The position numbers and the translations under genes are program-made. This document shows positions 7,620 to 19,678 of a stretch of 39,170 nucleotides of DNA, in pieces (the stretch's first letter is position 1; every line of letters begins with the position of its first letter). This DNA is from Mycobacterium sp. UM_CSW (GTDB lineage: Bacteria > Actinomycetota > Actinomycetes > Mycobacteriales > Mycobacteriaceae), in NCBI RefSeq assembly GCF_000455205.1, contig NZ_AUWQ01000051.1:1-39170 (forward strand), read 5' to 3'. A model generated the notes under the pieces. That model was not told the origin of the DNA. It did no database searches and worked only from the letters and a program-made list of their open reading frames with translations.

Positions 7620-8871
7620 GTCCAGCGCCACCCCGGCCCGGATCAGCCTGTTCGTTGGGAAGGGCGGGGTAGGAAAGTCCACCCTGGCAGCTGCCACCGC
7701 CGTCGGCGATGCGGGCACGGGGCAGCGGGTGCTGGTGGTGTCGACCGATCAGGCGCACTCGCTGGGCGACGTGCTCGGGGTCCCGGTCCCGCCCAGCGGC
7801 GAGGGCGAGCTGGTGCGGGTGCTCGCCGATGACGCGGAGGCCGGCGGCGGCTTCCTCGACGCGCTGGCGCTGGACACCCTGGCACTGCTGGAGGCCCGGT
7901 GGCACGACGTGGTCAGCACCTTGGACGGCCGGTTTCCCGACTCCGAGTTGAGCACCATTGCGCCCCAAGAGCTTTCGGCGTTGCCGGGCGTCCAGGAAGT
8001 GCTGGGCCTCTACGCGGTCGGGCAGCTGGCGGCCTCGGGGCGCTGGGATCGCATCGTCGTCGACTGCGCCTCGACCGCGGACGCGTTACGCATGCTTACC
8101 CTGCCCGCCACCTTCGGGCTCTACGTGGAACGCGCGTGGCCACGGCATCGCCGGCTGTCCATCGCCGCCGACGACGCCCGCTCGGGCGCGATGGTCGAGC
8201 TGCTGGAGCGCATCAGCGCCAGCGTCGATCGCCTCAGCGAGTTGCTGACCGACGGGGAGCTCGTCACCGCGCATCTGGTGCTCACCCCCGAGCGGGTGGT
8301 GGCGGCCGAGGCGGTGCGCACGCTGGGTTCGCTGGCGCTGATGGGGGTGCGGGTCGAGGAGCTGATCGTCAACCAGGTTCTGACCGAGGACGAGTCCTAC
8401 GAATACCGCAACCTGCCCGAGCACCCGGCGTTCTATTGGTACGCCGAGCGCATCGCCGAACAACGCGTCGTGCTCGACGAACTCGACGCCACCATCGGCG
8501 ACGTGGCGCTGGTGCTGACCCCGCATTTGTCCGGCGAGCCGATCGGCCCCAAGGCGCTGGGTGCGCTGCTCGACAGCGCCCGTCGACGCGGCGGGGCGGC
8601 GCCGCCGGGGCCGCTGCGGCCCGTCGTGGACCTCGAATCCGGATCGGGGCTTGGGTCGATATACCGTATGCGGCTAACGTTGCCCCAACTTGATCCCGGA
8701 GGGCTTTCGTTGGGCCGAGTCGATGACGACCTGATCATCAGCGCTGGAGGGTTGCGGCGCAGGGTTCGGTTGGCGTCGGTGCTGCGGCGTTGCACGGTGC
8801 TCGACGCGCATCTGCGGGGCGGTGAGCTGACTGTTCGTTTTCGACCGGATCCGGAGGTGTGGCCTAAGTGA
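7612..8871 (+). CDS. ArsA/GET3-like P-loop ATPase with non-canonical start (Rv2184c-like)
   Basis: The translated frame holds a complete deviant Walker A motif, VGKGGVGKST (its second K at 7675-7677), followed by VLVVSTDQAHSLGDVLG and a switch region IVVDCASTADALRML. This is typical of ArsA/Get3/MinD-class ATPases. The first ATG, GTG or TTG in this frame is the GTG at 7729, which would remove the P-loop. Upstream of it the frame is open back to a TAA at 7594. The GTG overlapping the preceding stop (7616) is in another frame. I therefore place the start at CTG 7612, five bases before the TB16.3 stop, giving 419 residues; the exact start is uncertain. The C-terminal part contains small beta-rich sequence with VYRMRL-type strands. 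The cargo or substrate is unknown. Confidence 0.75.
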   Translation: MSESSATPARISLFVGKGGVGKSTLAAATAVGDAGTGQRVLVVSTDQAHSLGDVLGVPVPPSGEGELVRVLADDAEAGGGFLDALALDTLALLEARWHDVVSTLDGRFPDSELSTIAPQELSALPGVQEVLGLYAVGQLAASGRWDRIVVDCASTADALRMLTLPATFGLYVERAWPRHRRLSIAADDARSGAMVELLERISASVDRLSELLTDGELVTAHLVLTPERVVAAEAVRTLGSLALMGVRVEELIVNQVLTEDESYEYRNLPEHPAFYWYAERIAEQRVVLDELDATIGDVALVLTPHLSGEPIGPKALGALLDSARRRGGAAPPGPLRPVVDLESGSGLGSIYRMRLTLPQLDPGGLSLGRVDDDLIISAGGLRRRVRLASVLRRCTVLDAHLRGGELTVRFRPDPEVWPK

Positions 8872-9257
8872 GTGGGGCTCATTCCGAAATCGGTCCGGAG
8901 TTGCGCAGGCTCGCCCAGGCGATCCTGGACGGGATCGATCCGGCGGTGCGAACGGCGGCGGCGTTGACGGCGGGCGGCGGCGTCGGGACTGGCAAGTGCC
9001 AGCAGGTGTGGTGCCCGGTGTGCGCGCTGGCCGCGCTGGCGACCGGTGAGCAGCACCCGTTGCTCACCGTGATCGCCGACCACAGCATCGCCCTGCTGGA
9101 GGTGATCCGCGGGATCGTCAACGACGTCAACGACATCGACCGGTCGCCGACGCCGCCACCCGACGGGTCGCCCGGCGGCCCCGGCGCGGAACCCCACGAC
9201 GGTGACGGCACCGTCAAGACCCGATACCAGCCCATCCCGGTCACCGTCGAGGAGTGA
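8868..9257 (+). CDS. Conserved hypothetical protein (Rv2183c-like)
   Basis: This 129-residue protein begins at GTG 8868 and overlaps the ATPase stop codon by four bases (GTGA), a sign of translational coupling. It is mostly helical at first (ELRRLAQAILDGI), then has a cysteine cluster C-x4-C-x2-C (CQQVWCPVC) that could bind a metal, a helical segment (HSIALLEVIRGIVNDV), and a Pro/Gly/Asp-rich tail. No function is recognised. Its fixed position after an ArsA-like ATPase suggests it may be a partner of that ATPase, which is inference only. Confidence 0.75.
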   Translation: MSGAHSEIGPELRRLAQAILDGIDPAVRTAAALTAGGGVGTGKCQQVWCPVCALAALATGEQHPLLTVIADHSIALLEVIRGIVNDVNDIDRSPTPPPDGSPGGPGAEPHDGDGTVKTRYQPIPVTVEE

Positions 9258-9344
9258 CCCGCCCGCGGACAAGGTGGTCCCTTGCGCCGGGGATCGGTAC
9301 AGTTGGCCAGAACACTGCGGGTGGCGGGAGCGAGAGGGAGGGCC

Positions 9345-10073
9345 ATGTGGTACTGGCTATTCAAGTACATCTTGCTGGGCCCGCTGCTGTCCCTGCTTGG
9401 CCGACCGAAAGTTGAAGGGCTGGAATACGTTCCGACTTCCGGGCCGGCGATCCTGGCGAGTAATCACCTCGCCGTGATGGACAGCTTCTTCCTGCCGCTG
9501 GTGGTCCGTCGCCGGATCACCTTCCTGGCGAAGTCCGAATATTTCACCGGCACCGGCCTGAAGGGCTGGTTCAGCCGGTGGTTCTTCACCGCCGTCGGGC
9601 AGGTGCCGATCGACCGCACCGACGCCGACGCCGCCCAGGCCGCGCTCAACACCGCCGAGCAGGTGCTGAAGCAGGGCAAGCTGCTGGGCATGTACCCCGA
9701 GGGCACCCGCTCGCCCGACGGCCGGCTGTACAAGGGCAAGACCGGGCTGGCGCGCCTCGCGCTGCACACCGGTGTCCCGGTGATCCCGGTGGCGATGATC
9801 GGCACCAATGTGGTCAACCCGCCGGGCACCACGATGCTGCGCTTCGGGCGCGTCACGGTGCGGTTCGGCAAGCCGATGGACTTCTCCCGGTTCGAGGGAA
9901 TGGCCGGCAACCGCTTCATCGAGCGGGCCGTCACCGACGAGGTGATCTACGAGCTGATGCGGCTCTCCGGGCAGGAGTACGTCGACATCTACGCGGCCAG
10001 TATCAAGGAGCGCAGCAACGGGGACGAACCGACCGGTGAGGCGGCGCGCATCCCCGAGACGGCCGTCGGCTAG
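9345..10073 (+). CDS. 1-acyl-sn-glycerol-3-phosphate acyltransferase family protein (Rv2182c-like)
   Basis: This PlsC-type acyltransferase has the H-x4-D catalytic motif (NHLAVMD), the substrate-binding motif YPEGTRS, and the later [10 protein letters not shown] block. It is expected to transfer an acyl group from acyl-CoA or acyl-ACP to lysophosphatidate or a similar lyso-lipid at the membrane. ATG 9345 is preceded by a strong GAGGGAGG site, and its N-terminus ([15 protein letters not shown]) is hydrophobic and matches M. tuberculosis Rv2182c as I recall it. The longer open frame from 9282 is not used. The protein is 242 residues. It converges with the downstream mannosyltransferase gene with a four-base overlap of the two stop ends. 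Confidence 0.9.
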   Translation: MWYWLFKYILLGPLLSLLGRPKVEGLEYVPTSGPAILASNHLAVMDSFFLPLVVRRRITFLAKSEYFTGTGLKGWFSRWFFTAVGQVPIDRTDADAAQAALNTAEQVLKQGKLLGMYPEGTRSPDGRLYKGKTGLARLALHTGVPVIPVAMIGTNVVNPPGTTMLRFGRVTVRFGKPMDFSRFEGMAGNRFIERAVTDEVIYELMRLSGQEYVDIYAASIKERSNGDEPTGEAARIPETAVG

Positions 10074-11365
10074 CTCGCGGCTGATACCGGCGTCAGCGGG
10101 CGCGTTGCCGAATCCCGCGACGTCGCCCGCGCGGTGACCGTCAACCCAGCCGCGACGATGACCGCCAGCGCCCACCACACGTAGGACGCCCCGACGAGTT
10201 GGCGCCACCAGTTGGCCGTGGTCTCGTGGTGCTTGGGCAGCAGGTCGATCGGCGTCCACCTCATCAGCGCCACCCCGACGGCGCTGAGCACGCCCAGCGC
10301 GACGTTGCGGCGCCGCCAGGCCAGCACCGCGGTCACCAGCACCGTCGGCAGCGCCCAGACCCAGTGGTGCGACCACGACACGGGGGAGACCACCAACCCG
10401 AACAGGGCGACGCAGATCACCGCCATGATCGGCTCGCCGGCCCGCAGCACCCGCCGCATCGCCCAGATCGTCGCCGCCAGCACCAGCAGGCACGCGGCGA
10501 CCCACAACGGGAACCGCTCGTGCTCGTCGAGCCCCAGCCTGGCCAGGGCGCCCGCGATGTTTTGGTCGGTGTTCAGCGCGGCCTCACCGATCCGGTCGGT
10601 GTGGTGGACGGTGCGGGTCCAGTACTCCCACGAATCGCTCCAGGCCAGCGCGAAGCCCAGCAGGGTCATCGCCATGAACGACGCCATGGCGGTCAGGGCC
10701 GCGCGGTTGTCGCGGCGCAGCAGGAAGTAGAGCAGGAAAACCGCCGGGGTGAGTTTCAGCGCGATGCCCAGGCCCAGCAGCACCCCGCGCGGCCACGGCG
10801 TGCGGCGCGGCACGCAGTCGGCGATCACCAATGTCATCAGCACGACGTTGATCTGGCCGAACGCGAAGTTGGAAACCACCGGCTCCAGCCAGGTGGCCGC
10901 CGCGGCCGTGATGAGCACCGCCAACCACAGCCTCCGCAGCCAAGCCGGGCCGCCCAGCACGGTCGACGTGCTCCAGACGTCCAGGCCGGTCAGCAGGATG
11001 GTGGTCGAGACGATCAGCAGCGCCAGCGTCAACACCGTGATCGCCACGCTAGCGGCGGGCATGTGCAGCCAGGAGAACGGGCAGAACACGATGGCGGCCA
11101 GCGGGGGATAGGTGAACGGCAGGTTCAACCCGATCGGTGTGTGGAACTTCACGTCGCCGCGGTAGAGGGGATGATTGTCCAGCCAGGCCTGCCCGCCCAT
11201 CTGGTAGACGTCGATGTCGATGCGGTACGGCGTATGCCCGAACAGGTCCAAGGCCACGTAATACATCGCGGCGGCCGCGACCAGCCAAGCCAGGCACCAC
11301 AGCAATACGCGCCCGGGGCCACGTTCCGTTACGAAGCCCGTGCCGGGCGCCCGCCATCTACTCAT
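10070..11365 (-). CDS. mptC: Polyprenol-phosphomannose-dependent alpha-(1->2)-mannosyltransferase, GT87 (Rv2181/MptC-like)
   Basis: This is a polytopic GT-C type enzyme of about a dozen membrane segments. In M. tuberculosis the orthologue Rv2181 adds the single alpha-1,2-mannose branches to the lipomannan core and also acts in mannose capping, using polyprenyl-phosphate mannose on the outer face of the membrane. Seen here are an early extracytoplasmic loop with acidic residues ([12 protein letters not shown]), the FGQINVVLM segment typical of the DUF2029/GT87 family, and [10 protein letters not shown] near the C-terminal third. The length is 431 residues, against 427. The start is ATG 11365. 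It diverges from the membrane protein gene at 11434 across only 68 bases, so the promoters must be compact. Confidence 0.9.
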   Translation of the reverse strand: MSRWRAPGTGFVTERGPGRVLLWCLAWLVAAAAMYYVALDLFGHTPYRIDIDVYQMGGQAWLDNHPLYRGDVKFHTPIGLNLPFTYPPLAAIVFCPFSWLHMPAASVAITVLTLALLIVSTTILLTGLDVWSTSTVLGGPAWLRRLWLAVLITAAAATWLEPVVSNFAFGQINVVLMTLVIADCVPRRTPWPRGVLLGLGIALKLTPAVFLLYFLLRRDNRAALTAMASFMAMTLLGFALAWSDSWEYWTRTVHHTDRIGEAALNTDQNIAGALARLGLDEHERFPLWVAACLLVLAATIWAMRRVLRAGEPIMAVICVALFGLVVSPVSWSHHWVWALPTVLVTAVLAWRRRNVALGVLSAVGVALMRWTPIDLLPKHHETTANWWRQLVGASYVWWALAVIVAAGLTVTARATSRDSATRPLTPVSAAS

Positions 11366-11433
11366 GTCGAAAACAGCGTAATGGGTGCGGGGGCCGGCAA
11401 CGTGTCGCAGCGCGGCTCCCGCGTTGCCCGGAA

Positions 11434-12339
11434 ATGCAGGCGTACGTTTCTAGAGTGCTCCACTGGTTCGTGTTCGGGGTGGCCCACTGGTTCGCGCACG
11501 ACATCATCGACCGTGGCCGGCTGCCGTTGCTGTGCTGCCTGGTCGCGTTCATCCTGACCTTTTTCGTCACGCGGACTTGCGTGCGGGTGATCCGCCACCG
11601 CGCCCAAACCGGTCGTTCGGCGCGATGGTGGCAACCGCGCAATGTCCACATCGGGGAAGTGCACATCCACCACGTGGCGTTCGGCGTGGTCCTGGTGATG
11701 CTCTCGGGGTTGACGTTGGTGACCCTGTCCGTCAGCGGGCAGGAGCCTGAATTCACCTTGGCGGCAACCCTTTTCGGGGTCGGCGCCGCGCTGGTCCTCG
11801 ACGAGTACGCGTTGATCCTGCACCTGTCCGACGTCTACTGGGAAGAGGACGGCCGCACGTCGGTGGACGCGGTGTTCGCGGCGGTGGCGGTGGCCGGGCT
11901 GTTGATGATGGGCCTGCACCCGCTGATGTTCTTCCTTCCGTTCTGGCACGGCGCCGACGCGGTGGTGCTGCGCGCCGGGGTGGCCGGTGAGCTGGTGTTC
12001 ACGCTGCCGCTGGCCGTGGTGGTGGTGCTGAAGGGCAAGGTGTGGACCGGTTTGCTGGGCATGTTCATCGTCGTGCTGCTGGTCATCGGCGCGATCCGGT
12101 TGTCGCGTCCGCACGCCCCGTGGGCCCGGTGGCGCTACACCACCCAGCCGGACAAGATGCGGCGCTCCCTGCAGCGGGAACGTCGGCTGCGCCGCCCGGT
12201 GGTGCGGGTCAAGCTGTGGGTGCAGTGCGCGATCGCGGGGACCCCGCGCCTGCCCGACAAGCGCCTGGTCGACGCCACGCTCGACCACGACGTGCACGCC
12301 GCACCGCCGCCGACGGGGCCCATCCTGATCAGCCGATAG
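11434..12339 (+). CDS. Polytopic membrane protein of unknown function (Rv2180c-like)
   Basis: The 301-residue protein has several hydrophobic segments, including [48 protein letters not shown] and [18 protein letters not shown] histidine-rich stretch, [14 protein letters not shown], lies before the second segment; its polar residues could bind a metal or head group. The C-terminal tail is basic and cytosolic by the positive-inside rule. I do not recognise a functional family beyond the mycobacterial Rv2180c group. The start at ATG 11434 is favoured, and a GTG at 11455 is possible. Position between a lipomannan enzyme and RNase AS gives no firm clue. Confidence 0.8.
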   Translation: MQAYVSRVLHWFVFGVAHWFAHDIIDRGRLPLLCCLVAFILTFFVTRTCVRVIRHRAQTGRSARWWQPRNVHIGEVHIHHVAFGVVLVMLSGLTLVTLSVSGQEPEFTLAATLFGVGAALVLDEYALILHLSDVYWEEDGRTSVDAVFAAVAVAGLLMMGLHPLMFFLPFWHGADAVVLRAGVAGELVFTLPLAVVVVLKGKVWTGLLGMFIVVLLVIGAIRLSRPHAPWARWRYTTQPDKMRRSLQRERRLRRPVVRVKLWVQCAIAGTPRLPDKRLVDATLDHDVHAAPPPTGPILISR

Positions 12340-12371
12340 TTTCCGCCGGGGCTTGTCCTAGGCTTTCGCGG

Positions 12372-14298
<1,927 letters not shown>

Positions 14299-14299
14299 G

Positions 14300-14378
14300 T
14301 TCTTCTGGGAGCGAGGGCGCGTGTTTGCACAGCGACACGCCGTGGAAGGCGTACAAACACGGACGCTCGCGGGAAGAA
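14300..14378. repeat. Long imperfect inverted repeat between convergent aroG and pknL
   Basis: The inner arms are 14311-14333 and 14348-14370, with 17 of 23 positions complementary. Both include the GTGTTTG core and its complement CAAACAC. Outer arms TTCTTC (14300) and GAAGAA (14373) extend the pairing. The position between two gene ends suggests a bidirectional transcription terminator. Similar elements are common in mycobacterial genomes near convergent genes, from general knowledge. In M. tuberculosis this gap holds a transposase gene that is absent here. Confidence 0.6.
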
Positions 14379-14380
14379 AG

Positions 14381-15580
14381 CTAGAGCAGTCCGCTGAGGT
14401 TGCTGCCGATCGTCCAGGCCACGGTGGCGACCAGCCCGGTGAACGCGATCACGACGGCCGCCCACACCAACACCATCCGCCGCGCGTGCTGGCGGGCCCA
14501 GACGAACTCGCTCATCGCGATACCCGCGAATTCGCCTGCGACCGGCTGGTATTCGTTCTCCCGGTCATCGGGTTGGCGGGGGAGCTGCCGGGTGGGATTG
14601 CGGACCGGTGCCGCGGCCGGCGGGCGTGATTGCGGGGCGGCGGACGGGCGCTGGGTCATCCGGCTGCGGTGCAGCGCCGCCGACCGGTGCTGGGCGGAGT
14701 TACTTGGCGCGGGCACCCGGAAGTCCGGCAGCGCGAGTTCTTCGGCGATCGCCGCGAGGTCGGCGCCCATCTCGATGGCGTCGGCGTAGCGGTCGGCGGG
14801 GTCGCGCGCGGTCGCCCGTGCCACCAATTCGTCGAATTGCGCTGGCACGCCGTCGATTGCGGCGCTGGGCGGCGGCACGTCGGCGTCCAGGCGCCGGTAG
14901 GCGATCGACAACGCCGAGTCGCCGGTGAACGGCGTGTGCCCGGTCAGCAGCTCGTAGGTGAGGATCCCGGCGGAGTAGACGTCGCTGCGGGGCCCGGCGT
15001 TGCCGTCGCGCACCTGCTCGGGCGACAGGTAGGCGGCGGTGCCGAGAATGACGCTGGTGGAGGTGATTCCGGCGGCGGCGACGGCGCGGACCAGCCCGAA
15101 GTCGGCGATTTTGACGTCGCCGTCGTCGGAGATCAGGACGTTCTCGGGCTTGACGTCACGATGCACCAGGCCGGCGCGGTGCGCGTCGGCCAGGCCGCCC
15201 AGCACCGGGCGAAGCACCGCCGCCACGGCGTGCGGCGGCATCGGCCCGCGCTCGGCCAGCAGCTCGCGCAGCGTCCCGCCCTCGATGAGCTCCATCACCA
15301 AAAACGGATGCCGGGCGTCCATGCCCTGGTCATAGACCGCGACCAGCCCCGGATTTTTCAGGCGGGCGACCGTGCGCGCCTCGAGCTGGAAGCGGGTCAG
15401 GAACTGGTCGTCGCCGGCGTAGCGCGAGTCCATCACCTTGACCGCGACCGGGCGGTCCAGCCGGACGTCGAGGCCGCGGTACACCGTCGAGGTGCCGCCG
15501 CTGGCAATCCTGGACTCCACCAGGTAGCGGCCGTCCAGCAGCGTGCCCTCCAAGGGGTCGCGGATCCCGGCTTCGCTCAC
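14381..15580 (-). CDS. pknL: Membrane-anchored serine/threonine protein kinase PknL
   Basis: PknL is a Hanks-type kinase with the expected motifs: a glycine-rich loop IASGGTSTVY, the ATP-binding lysine K48 (VAVKVMD), catalytic D142 in HRDVKPEN, and DFG at D160. The activation loop keeps the TSTS stretch around T173 and T175, known autophosphorylation sites in M. tuberculosis PknL. A Pro/Arg/Gln-rich linker (about 300-350) leads to one membrane segment near the C-terminus (MVLVWAAVVIAFTGLVATVAW) with almost no extracellular domain. The length of 399 residues equals that of the M. tuberculosis protein. It diverges from the gene for its reported substrate, Rv2175c-like, over a 68-base gap. Confidence 0.95.
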   Translation of the reverse strand: MSEAGIRDPLEGTLLDGRYLVESRIASGGTSTVYRGLDVRLDRPVAVKVMDSRYAGDDQFLTRFQLEARTVARLKNPGLVAVYDQGMDARHPFLVMELIEGGTLRELLAERGPMPPHAVAAVLRPVLGGLADAHRAGLVHRDVKPENVLISDDGDVKIADFGLVRAVAAAGITSTSVILGTAAYLSPEQVRDGNAGPRSDVYSAGILTYELLTGHTPFTGDSALSIAYRRLDADVPPPSAAIDGVPAQFDELVARATARDPADRYADAIEMGADLAAIAEELALPDFRVPAPSNSAQHRSAALHRSRMTQRPSAAPQSRPPAAAPVRNPTRQLPRQPDDRENEYQPVAGEFAGIAMSEFVWARQHARRMVLVWAAVVIAFTGLVATVAWTIGSNLSGLL

Positions 15581-15648
15581 CGGGCCATCGTAGGTGCGGG
15601 TCGCGAAAACCTGGGTCCAAGGCGCTAAGCAGGGCCTACACTGGCGCC

Positions 15649-16053
15649 GTGAGCAGTATTCCGGCCGGCGACGACGTCCTGGATCCCGACGAGCCGACCT
15701 ACGATCTGCCGGGGGTGGCCGAGGTACTCGGCGTACCGGTCAGCAAGGTGGCCCAGCAGCTGCGCGAGGGCCACCTGGTCGCGGTCAAGCGCGGCGGCGG
15801 TGTGGTGGTGCCCCGAGTGTTCTTCACCAAGTCCGGTGAGGTGGTCAAGAGCCTGCCCGGGCTGCTGACGATCCTGCACGACGGTGGCTATCACGAGACG
15901 GAGATCGTGCGCTGGCTGTTCACCCCCGACCCGTCGCTGACGATCACGCGCGACGGCAGCCGCGACGCCGTCACCAACGCCCGGCCCGTCGACGCCCTGC
16001 ATTGCCACCAGGCGCGCGAAGTGGTGCGGCGCGCGCAGGCTATGGCGTACTAG
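15649..16053 (+). CDS. Winged helix DNA-binding protein next to PknL (Rv2175c-like), short N-terminus
   Basis: This 134-residue protein is almost identical in its core to M. tuberculosis Rv2175c, which binds DNA through an N-terminal winged helix-turn-helix (VAEVLGVPVSKVAQQLREGHLVA) and is phosphorylated by PknL. Its C-terminal half is rich in helices (ILHDGGYHETEIVRWLF). The only canonical start in frame is GTG 15649, giving MSSIPAGDDVLD. The M. tuberculosis protein has about twelve more N-terminal residues including the phosphoacceptor Thr9; here that region is out of frame. The target genes are unknown. The end overlaps the end of the convergent mptA gene by 14 bases. Confidence 0.88.
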   Translation: MSSIPAGDDVLDPDEPTYDLPGVAEVLGVPVSKVAQQLREGHLVAVKRGGGVVVPRVFFTKSGEVVKSLPGLLTILHDGGYHETEIVRWLFTPDPSLTITRDGSRDAVTNARPVDALHCHQAREVVRRAQAMAY

Positions 16054-17551
16054 TCGTCGATTCCGGCGCCCGGTACAGCGCGTACCAGGCGGCCAGCGCG
16101 CAGGCGGTGGCCAGCGAGAAATGCAGCCACGAGTACATGCCGTGCGACCCGTCGGGTTTGAAGATCACCATCACCCAGGTCGACAGGCCGGCGATGGCCG
16201 CGACCGCCCGCCGTGACTGGGCCAGCGGGGCCGCCACCGCCAGGGGCCAGGAGTAGTACCAGGGCAGTGCGGCCGGGACGAACAGCACCACGATCAGCAT
16301 CGACCACGCGATCCCGGTCAGCGCGGCGCGGTCGTCGCGGCGGAATCGCCACCACAACAGCGGCAGCGACACCGCGATGATCGCGATGCCGATGAACCGG
16401 GTGACGCGCAGCGTGGCGTAGAAGTCGACCGGGAAAAAGCCGCTGCCCAGAGCGTGGATCAGGTTGGCGACCGCGGTGGGCACGGTCAGCCAGTTGATGA
16501 TCTTCACCGATCCCGCCAGCGCGGTCAGCCACCCCAGCCCGACGCCGGCCGCCGCGGACAGGATCGCGAACACGGCGGCGAAAACCGCCAGGGACGTCGC
16601 GGTGGCCGCCAGGAACGCCGGCAGCGCCCGGTATCCCCGCCGGTCGCGGAGATGCCGCATCCACACCCACACCATGAAGGGCAACGAGATTCCGGCGGTG
16701 GCTTTGACCGCGATCGCCGCCGTGATCAGCACGACGCCGAGGACGTGGCGGCCCTGAAAGGTGAGCGCGATCCCGGCGGCCATCAGGCCGACCATCAGCA
16801 TCTCGTTGTGCACGCCGCCCATCAGGTGGATGAGCACCAGCGGGTTGAGCACGCAGATCCACAGCGCCAGCGCGCCGTTGGTGCCCAGATGATGGGCGAG
16901 CCGGGGAGTGGCCCAGATCAGCAGCGCCAAGCCGGGCAGCATGCACAGGCGCAGCAGCATCGTCCCGGCGATCACGTGGTTGCCCACCACCATCGTGACC
17001 AACTTGGCGATCAGGATGAACGCCGGCCCGTAGGGTGCCGTCGTGATCGTCCAGATCGGACTCACGTTGTCCAGCAAGGGGTTTGGATTGGCGACCGGGC
17101 CGACGGCGTAGGGGTCGAAGCCGTCGCGCAGCAGCGCGCCCTGCGCCAGGTAGGAGTAGGTGTCGCGGCTGAAGACGGGCACCGACAACAGCAACGGCGC
17201 CAGCCAGAAGGCGGTGGTCGCCCGCATGGTGAACTCGGTGGCGTGCCCGCCCAGCGCGCGCCGGCCCAGCATCACCCACGCGATCAGCATGAGGCCCACG
17301 CCCGTCCACAACACGATCGAGGACAGCACCAGTCCGTGGCCGAAGCGCAGCCAGGACAGGTGCAGCGCTTCCAGCAGCGGGTCGTGCGGTTTGGTGCTGC
17401 CGGCGCCCAGCCCGCCCAGGGTGATCAGCACCGAGCCCAGGAAGCCGAGCTTCGCCGGCCCGGCATCTGGCGTGGCGGCGAACGCGATAAGCCGCGAAAG
17501 ATGCTGCGCGACAGGGCGTTTGGCGGCCGGGGCCCGGGCGGGACTCGTCAT
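16040..17551 (-). CDS. mptA: Polyprenol-phosphomannose-dependent alpha-(1->6)-mannopyranosyltransferase MptA
   Basis: MptA is a GT-C enzyme with about a dozen membrane segments. It extends the alpha-1,6 mannan backbone of lipomannan and lipoarabinomannan in the later steps, using polyprenyl-phosphate mannose outside the membrane. The conserved features include the extracytoplasmic loop SVPVFSRDTYSYLAQGALL, APYGPAF, NPLVLIHLMGGVHNEMLMV, and the PAALPWYYSWPLA segment. The start ATG 17551 lies four bases after the idsA2 stop, and the resulting protein (503 residues) begins MTSPARAPAAKRPV. The upstream in-frame ATG at 17617 would overlap idsA2 and is less likely. It forms an operon with idsA2, linking polyprenyl supply and mannan extension. 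Confidence 0.93.
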   Translation of the reverse strand: MTSPARAPAAKRPVAQHLSRLIAFAATPDAGPAKLGFLGSVLITLGGLGAGSTKPHDPLLEALHLSWLRFGHGLVLSSIVLWTGVGLMLIAWVMLGRRALGGHATEFTMRATTAFWLAPLLLSVPVFSRDTYSYLAQGALLRDGFDPYAVGPVANPNPLLDNVSPIWTITTAPYGPAFILIAKLVTMVVGNHVIAGTMLLRLCMLPGLALLIWATPRLAHHLGTNGALALWICVLNPLVLIHLMGGVHNEMLMVGLMAAGIALTFQGRHVLGVVLITAAIAVKATAGISLPFMVWVWMRHLRDRRGYRALPAFLAATATSLAVFAAVFAILSAAAGVGLGWLTALAGSVKIINWLTVPTAVANLIHALGSGFFPVDFYATLRVTRFIGIAIIAVSLPLLWWRFRRDDRAALTGIAWSMLIVVLFVPAALPWYYSWPLAVAAPLAQSRRAVAAIAGLSTWVMVIFKPDGSHGMYSWLHFSLATACALAAWYALYRAPESTTSTP

Positions 17552-17555
17552 CGGC

Positions 17556-18737
<1,182 letters not shown>

Positions 18738-18793
18738 CTATGCTGGCGATCTGGGAAGCAAGTCGTCTGGTGGATCTGATCGATAGGAGCCGC

Positions 18794-19678
18794 GTGACCC
18801 TCAACACCATCGCGCTCGAGTTGGTGCCCCCCAACGTCGAAGACGGTAAGGAACGGGCCCTCGAAGACGCGCGAAAAGTGGTGCGGTACTCGGGCGAATT
18901 CGGCCTCGACGGCCGGATCCGGCACGTGATGATCCCCGGGATGATCGCCGAGGACGACGATCGGCCCGTCGCCATGAAGCAGAAACTCGACGTCCTGGAC
19001 TTCTGGTCGATCATCAAGCCCGAATTGCCGGGCTTCTCTGGCCTGTGCACCCAGGTGACCGCGTTCATGGACGAGGTGTCGCTGCGCGACCGGCTGACCG
19101 ACCTGTGCGCCGCCGGCATGGAGGGCGTCGTCTTCGTCGGCGTCCCGCGCACCATGAACGACGGCGAGGGCTCCGGCGTCGCGCCGACGGACGCGCTGTC
19201 GATCTATCGCGACCTGGTGACCAACCGCGGCGTGATCGTGATCCCCACCCGCGAGGGCGAGCAGGGCCGGCTGAACTTCAAGTGCAACCAGGGCGCGACG
19301 TACGGCATGACCCAACTGCTGTACTCCGACGCCATCGTGGGTTTTTTGACTGATTTCGCCAACAACACCGATCACCGCCCCGAGCTCCTGCTGTCCTTCG
19401 GGTTCGTGCCGAAGGTGGAGAGCCGCGTCGGCCTGATCAACTGGCTGATTCAGGACCCGGGCAACGCCGCGGTGGCCCGGGAGCAGGAGTTCGTCCAACG
19501 GTTGGCCGGCAGCGAGCCGGACCAAAAGCGCCGGCTGATGGTCGACCTGTACAAGCGCGTGATCGACGGGGTCGCCGAGCTCGGCTTTCCGCTGAGCATC
19601 CACTTCGAGGCGACCTACGGGGTTTCCGGGCCCGCGTTCCAGACCTTCGCGGAGATGCTCGACTACTGGTCGCCCTAG
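18794..19678 (+). CDS. Non-canonical methylenetetrahydrofolate reductase (Rv2172c-like)
   Basis: This 294-residue protein belongs to the mycobacterial MTHFR-like group represented by Rv2172c, which in related species is a monomeric NADH-dependent, flavin-free methylenetetrahydrofolate reductase. It begins MTLNTIALELVPPNVEDG. It has GMEGVVFVGVPRTM and LLYSDAIVGFL motifs, and ends FEATYGVSGPAFQTFAEML. It should provide 5-methyltetrahydrofolate for methionine synthesis. The start is GTG 18794 with an AGGAG site (18785-18789). The longer in-frame ATG at 18739 is less likely. A TATGCT hexamer at 18739-18744 could be a -10 element. The end overlaps the end of the convergent lppM gene by four bases. 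Confidence 0.88.
   Translation: MTLNTIALELVPPNVEDGKERALEDARKVVRYSGEFGLDGRIRHVMIPGMIAEDDDRPVAMKQKLDVLDFWSIIKPELPGFSGLCTQVTAFMDEVSLRDRLTDLCAAGMEGVVFVGVPRTMNDGEGSGVAPTDALSIYRDLVTNRGVIVIPTREGEQGRLNFKCNQGATYGMTQLLYSDAIVGFLTDFANNTDHRPELLLSFGFVPKVESRVGLINWLIQDPGNAAVAREQEFVQRLAGSEPDQKRRLMVDLYKRVIDGVAELGFPLSIHFEATYGVSGPAFQTFAEMLDYWSP

Noticed and set aside
7182-8871. A single SRPBCC-ArsA fusion protein made by +1 frameshifting
   Set aside because: Possible, but the site (GAG TGA GTC) is not a known slippery sequence and separate genes with a near-cognate start explain the sequence as well.
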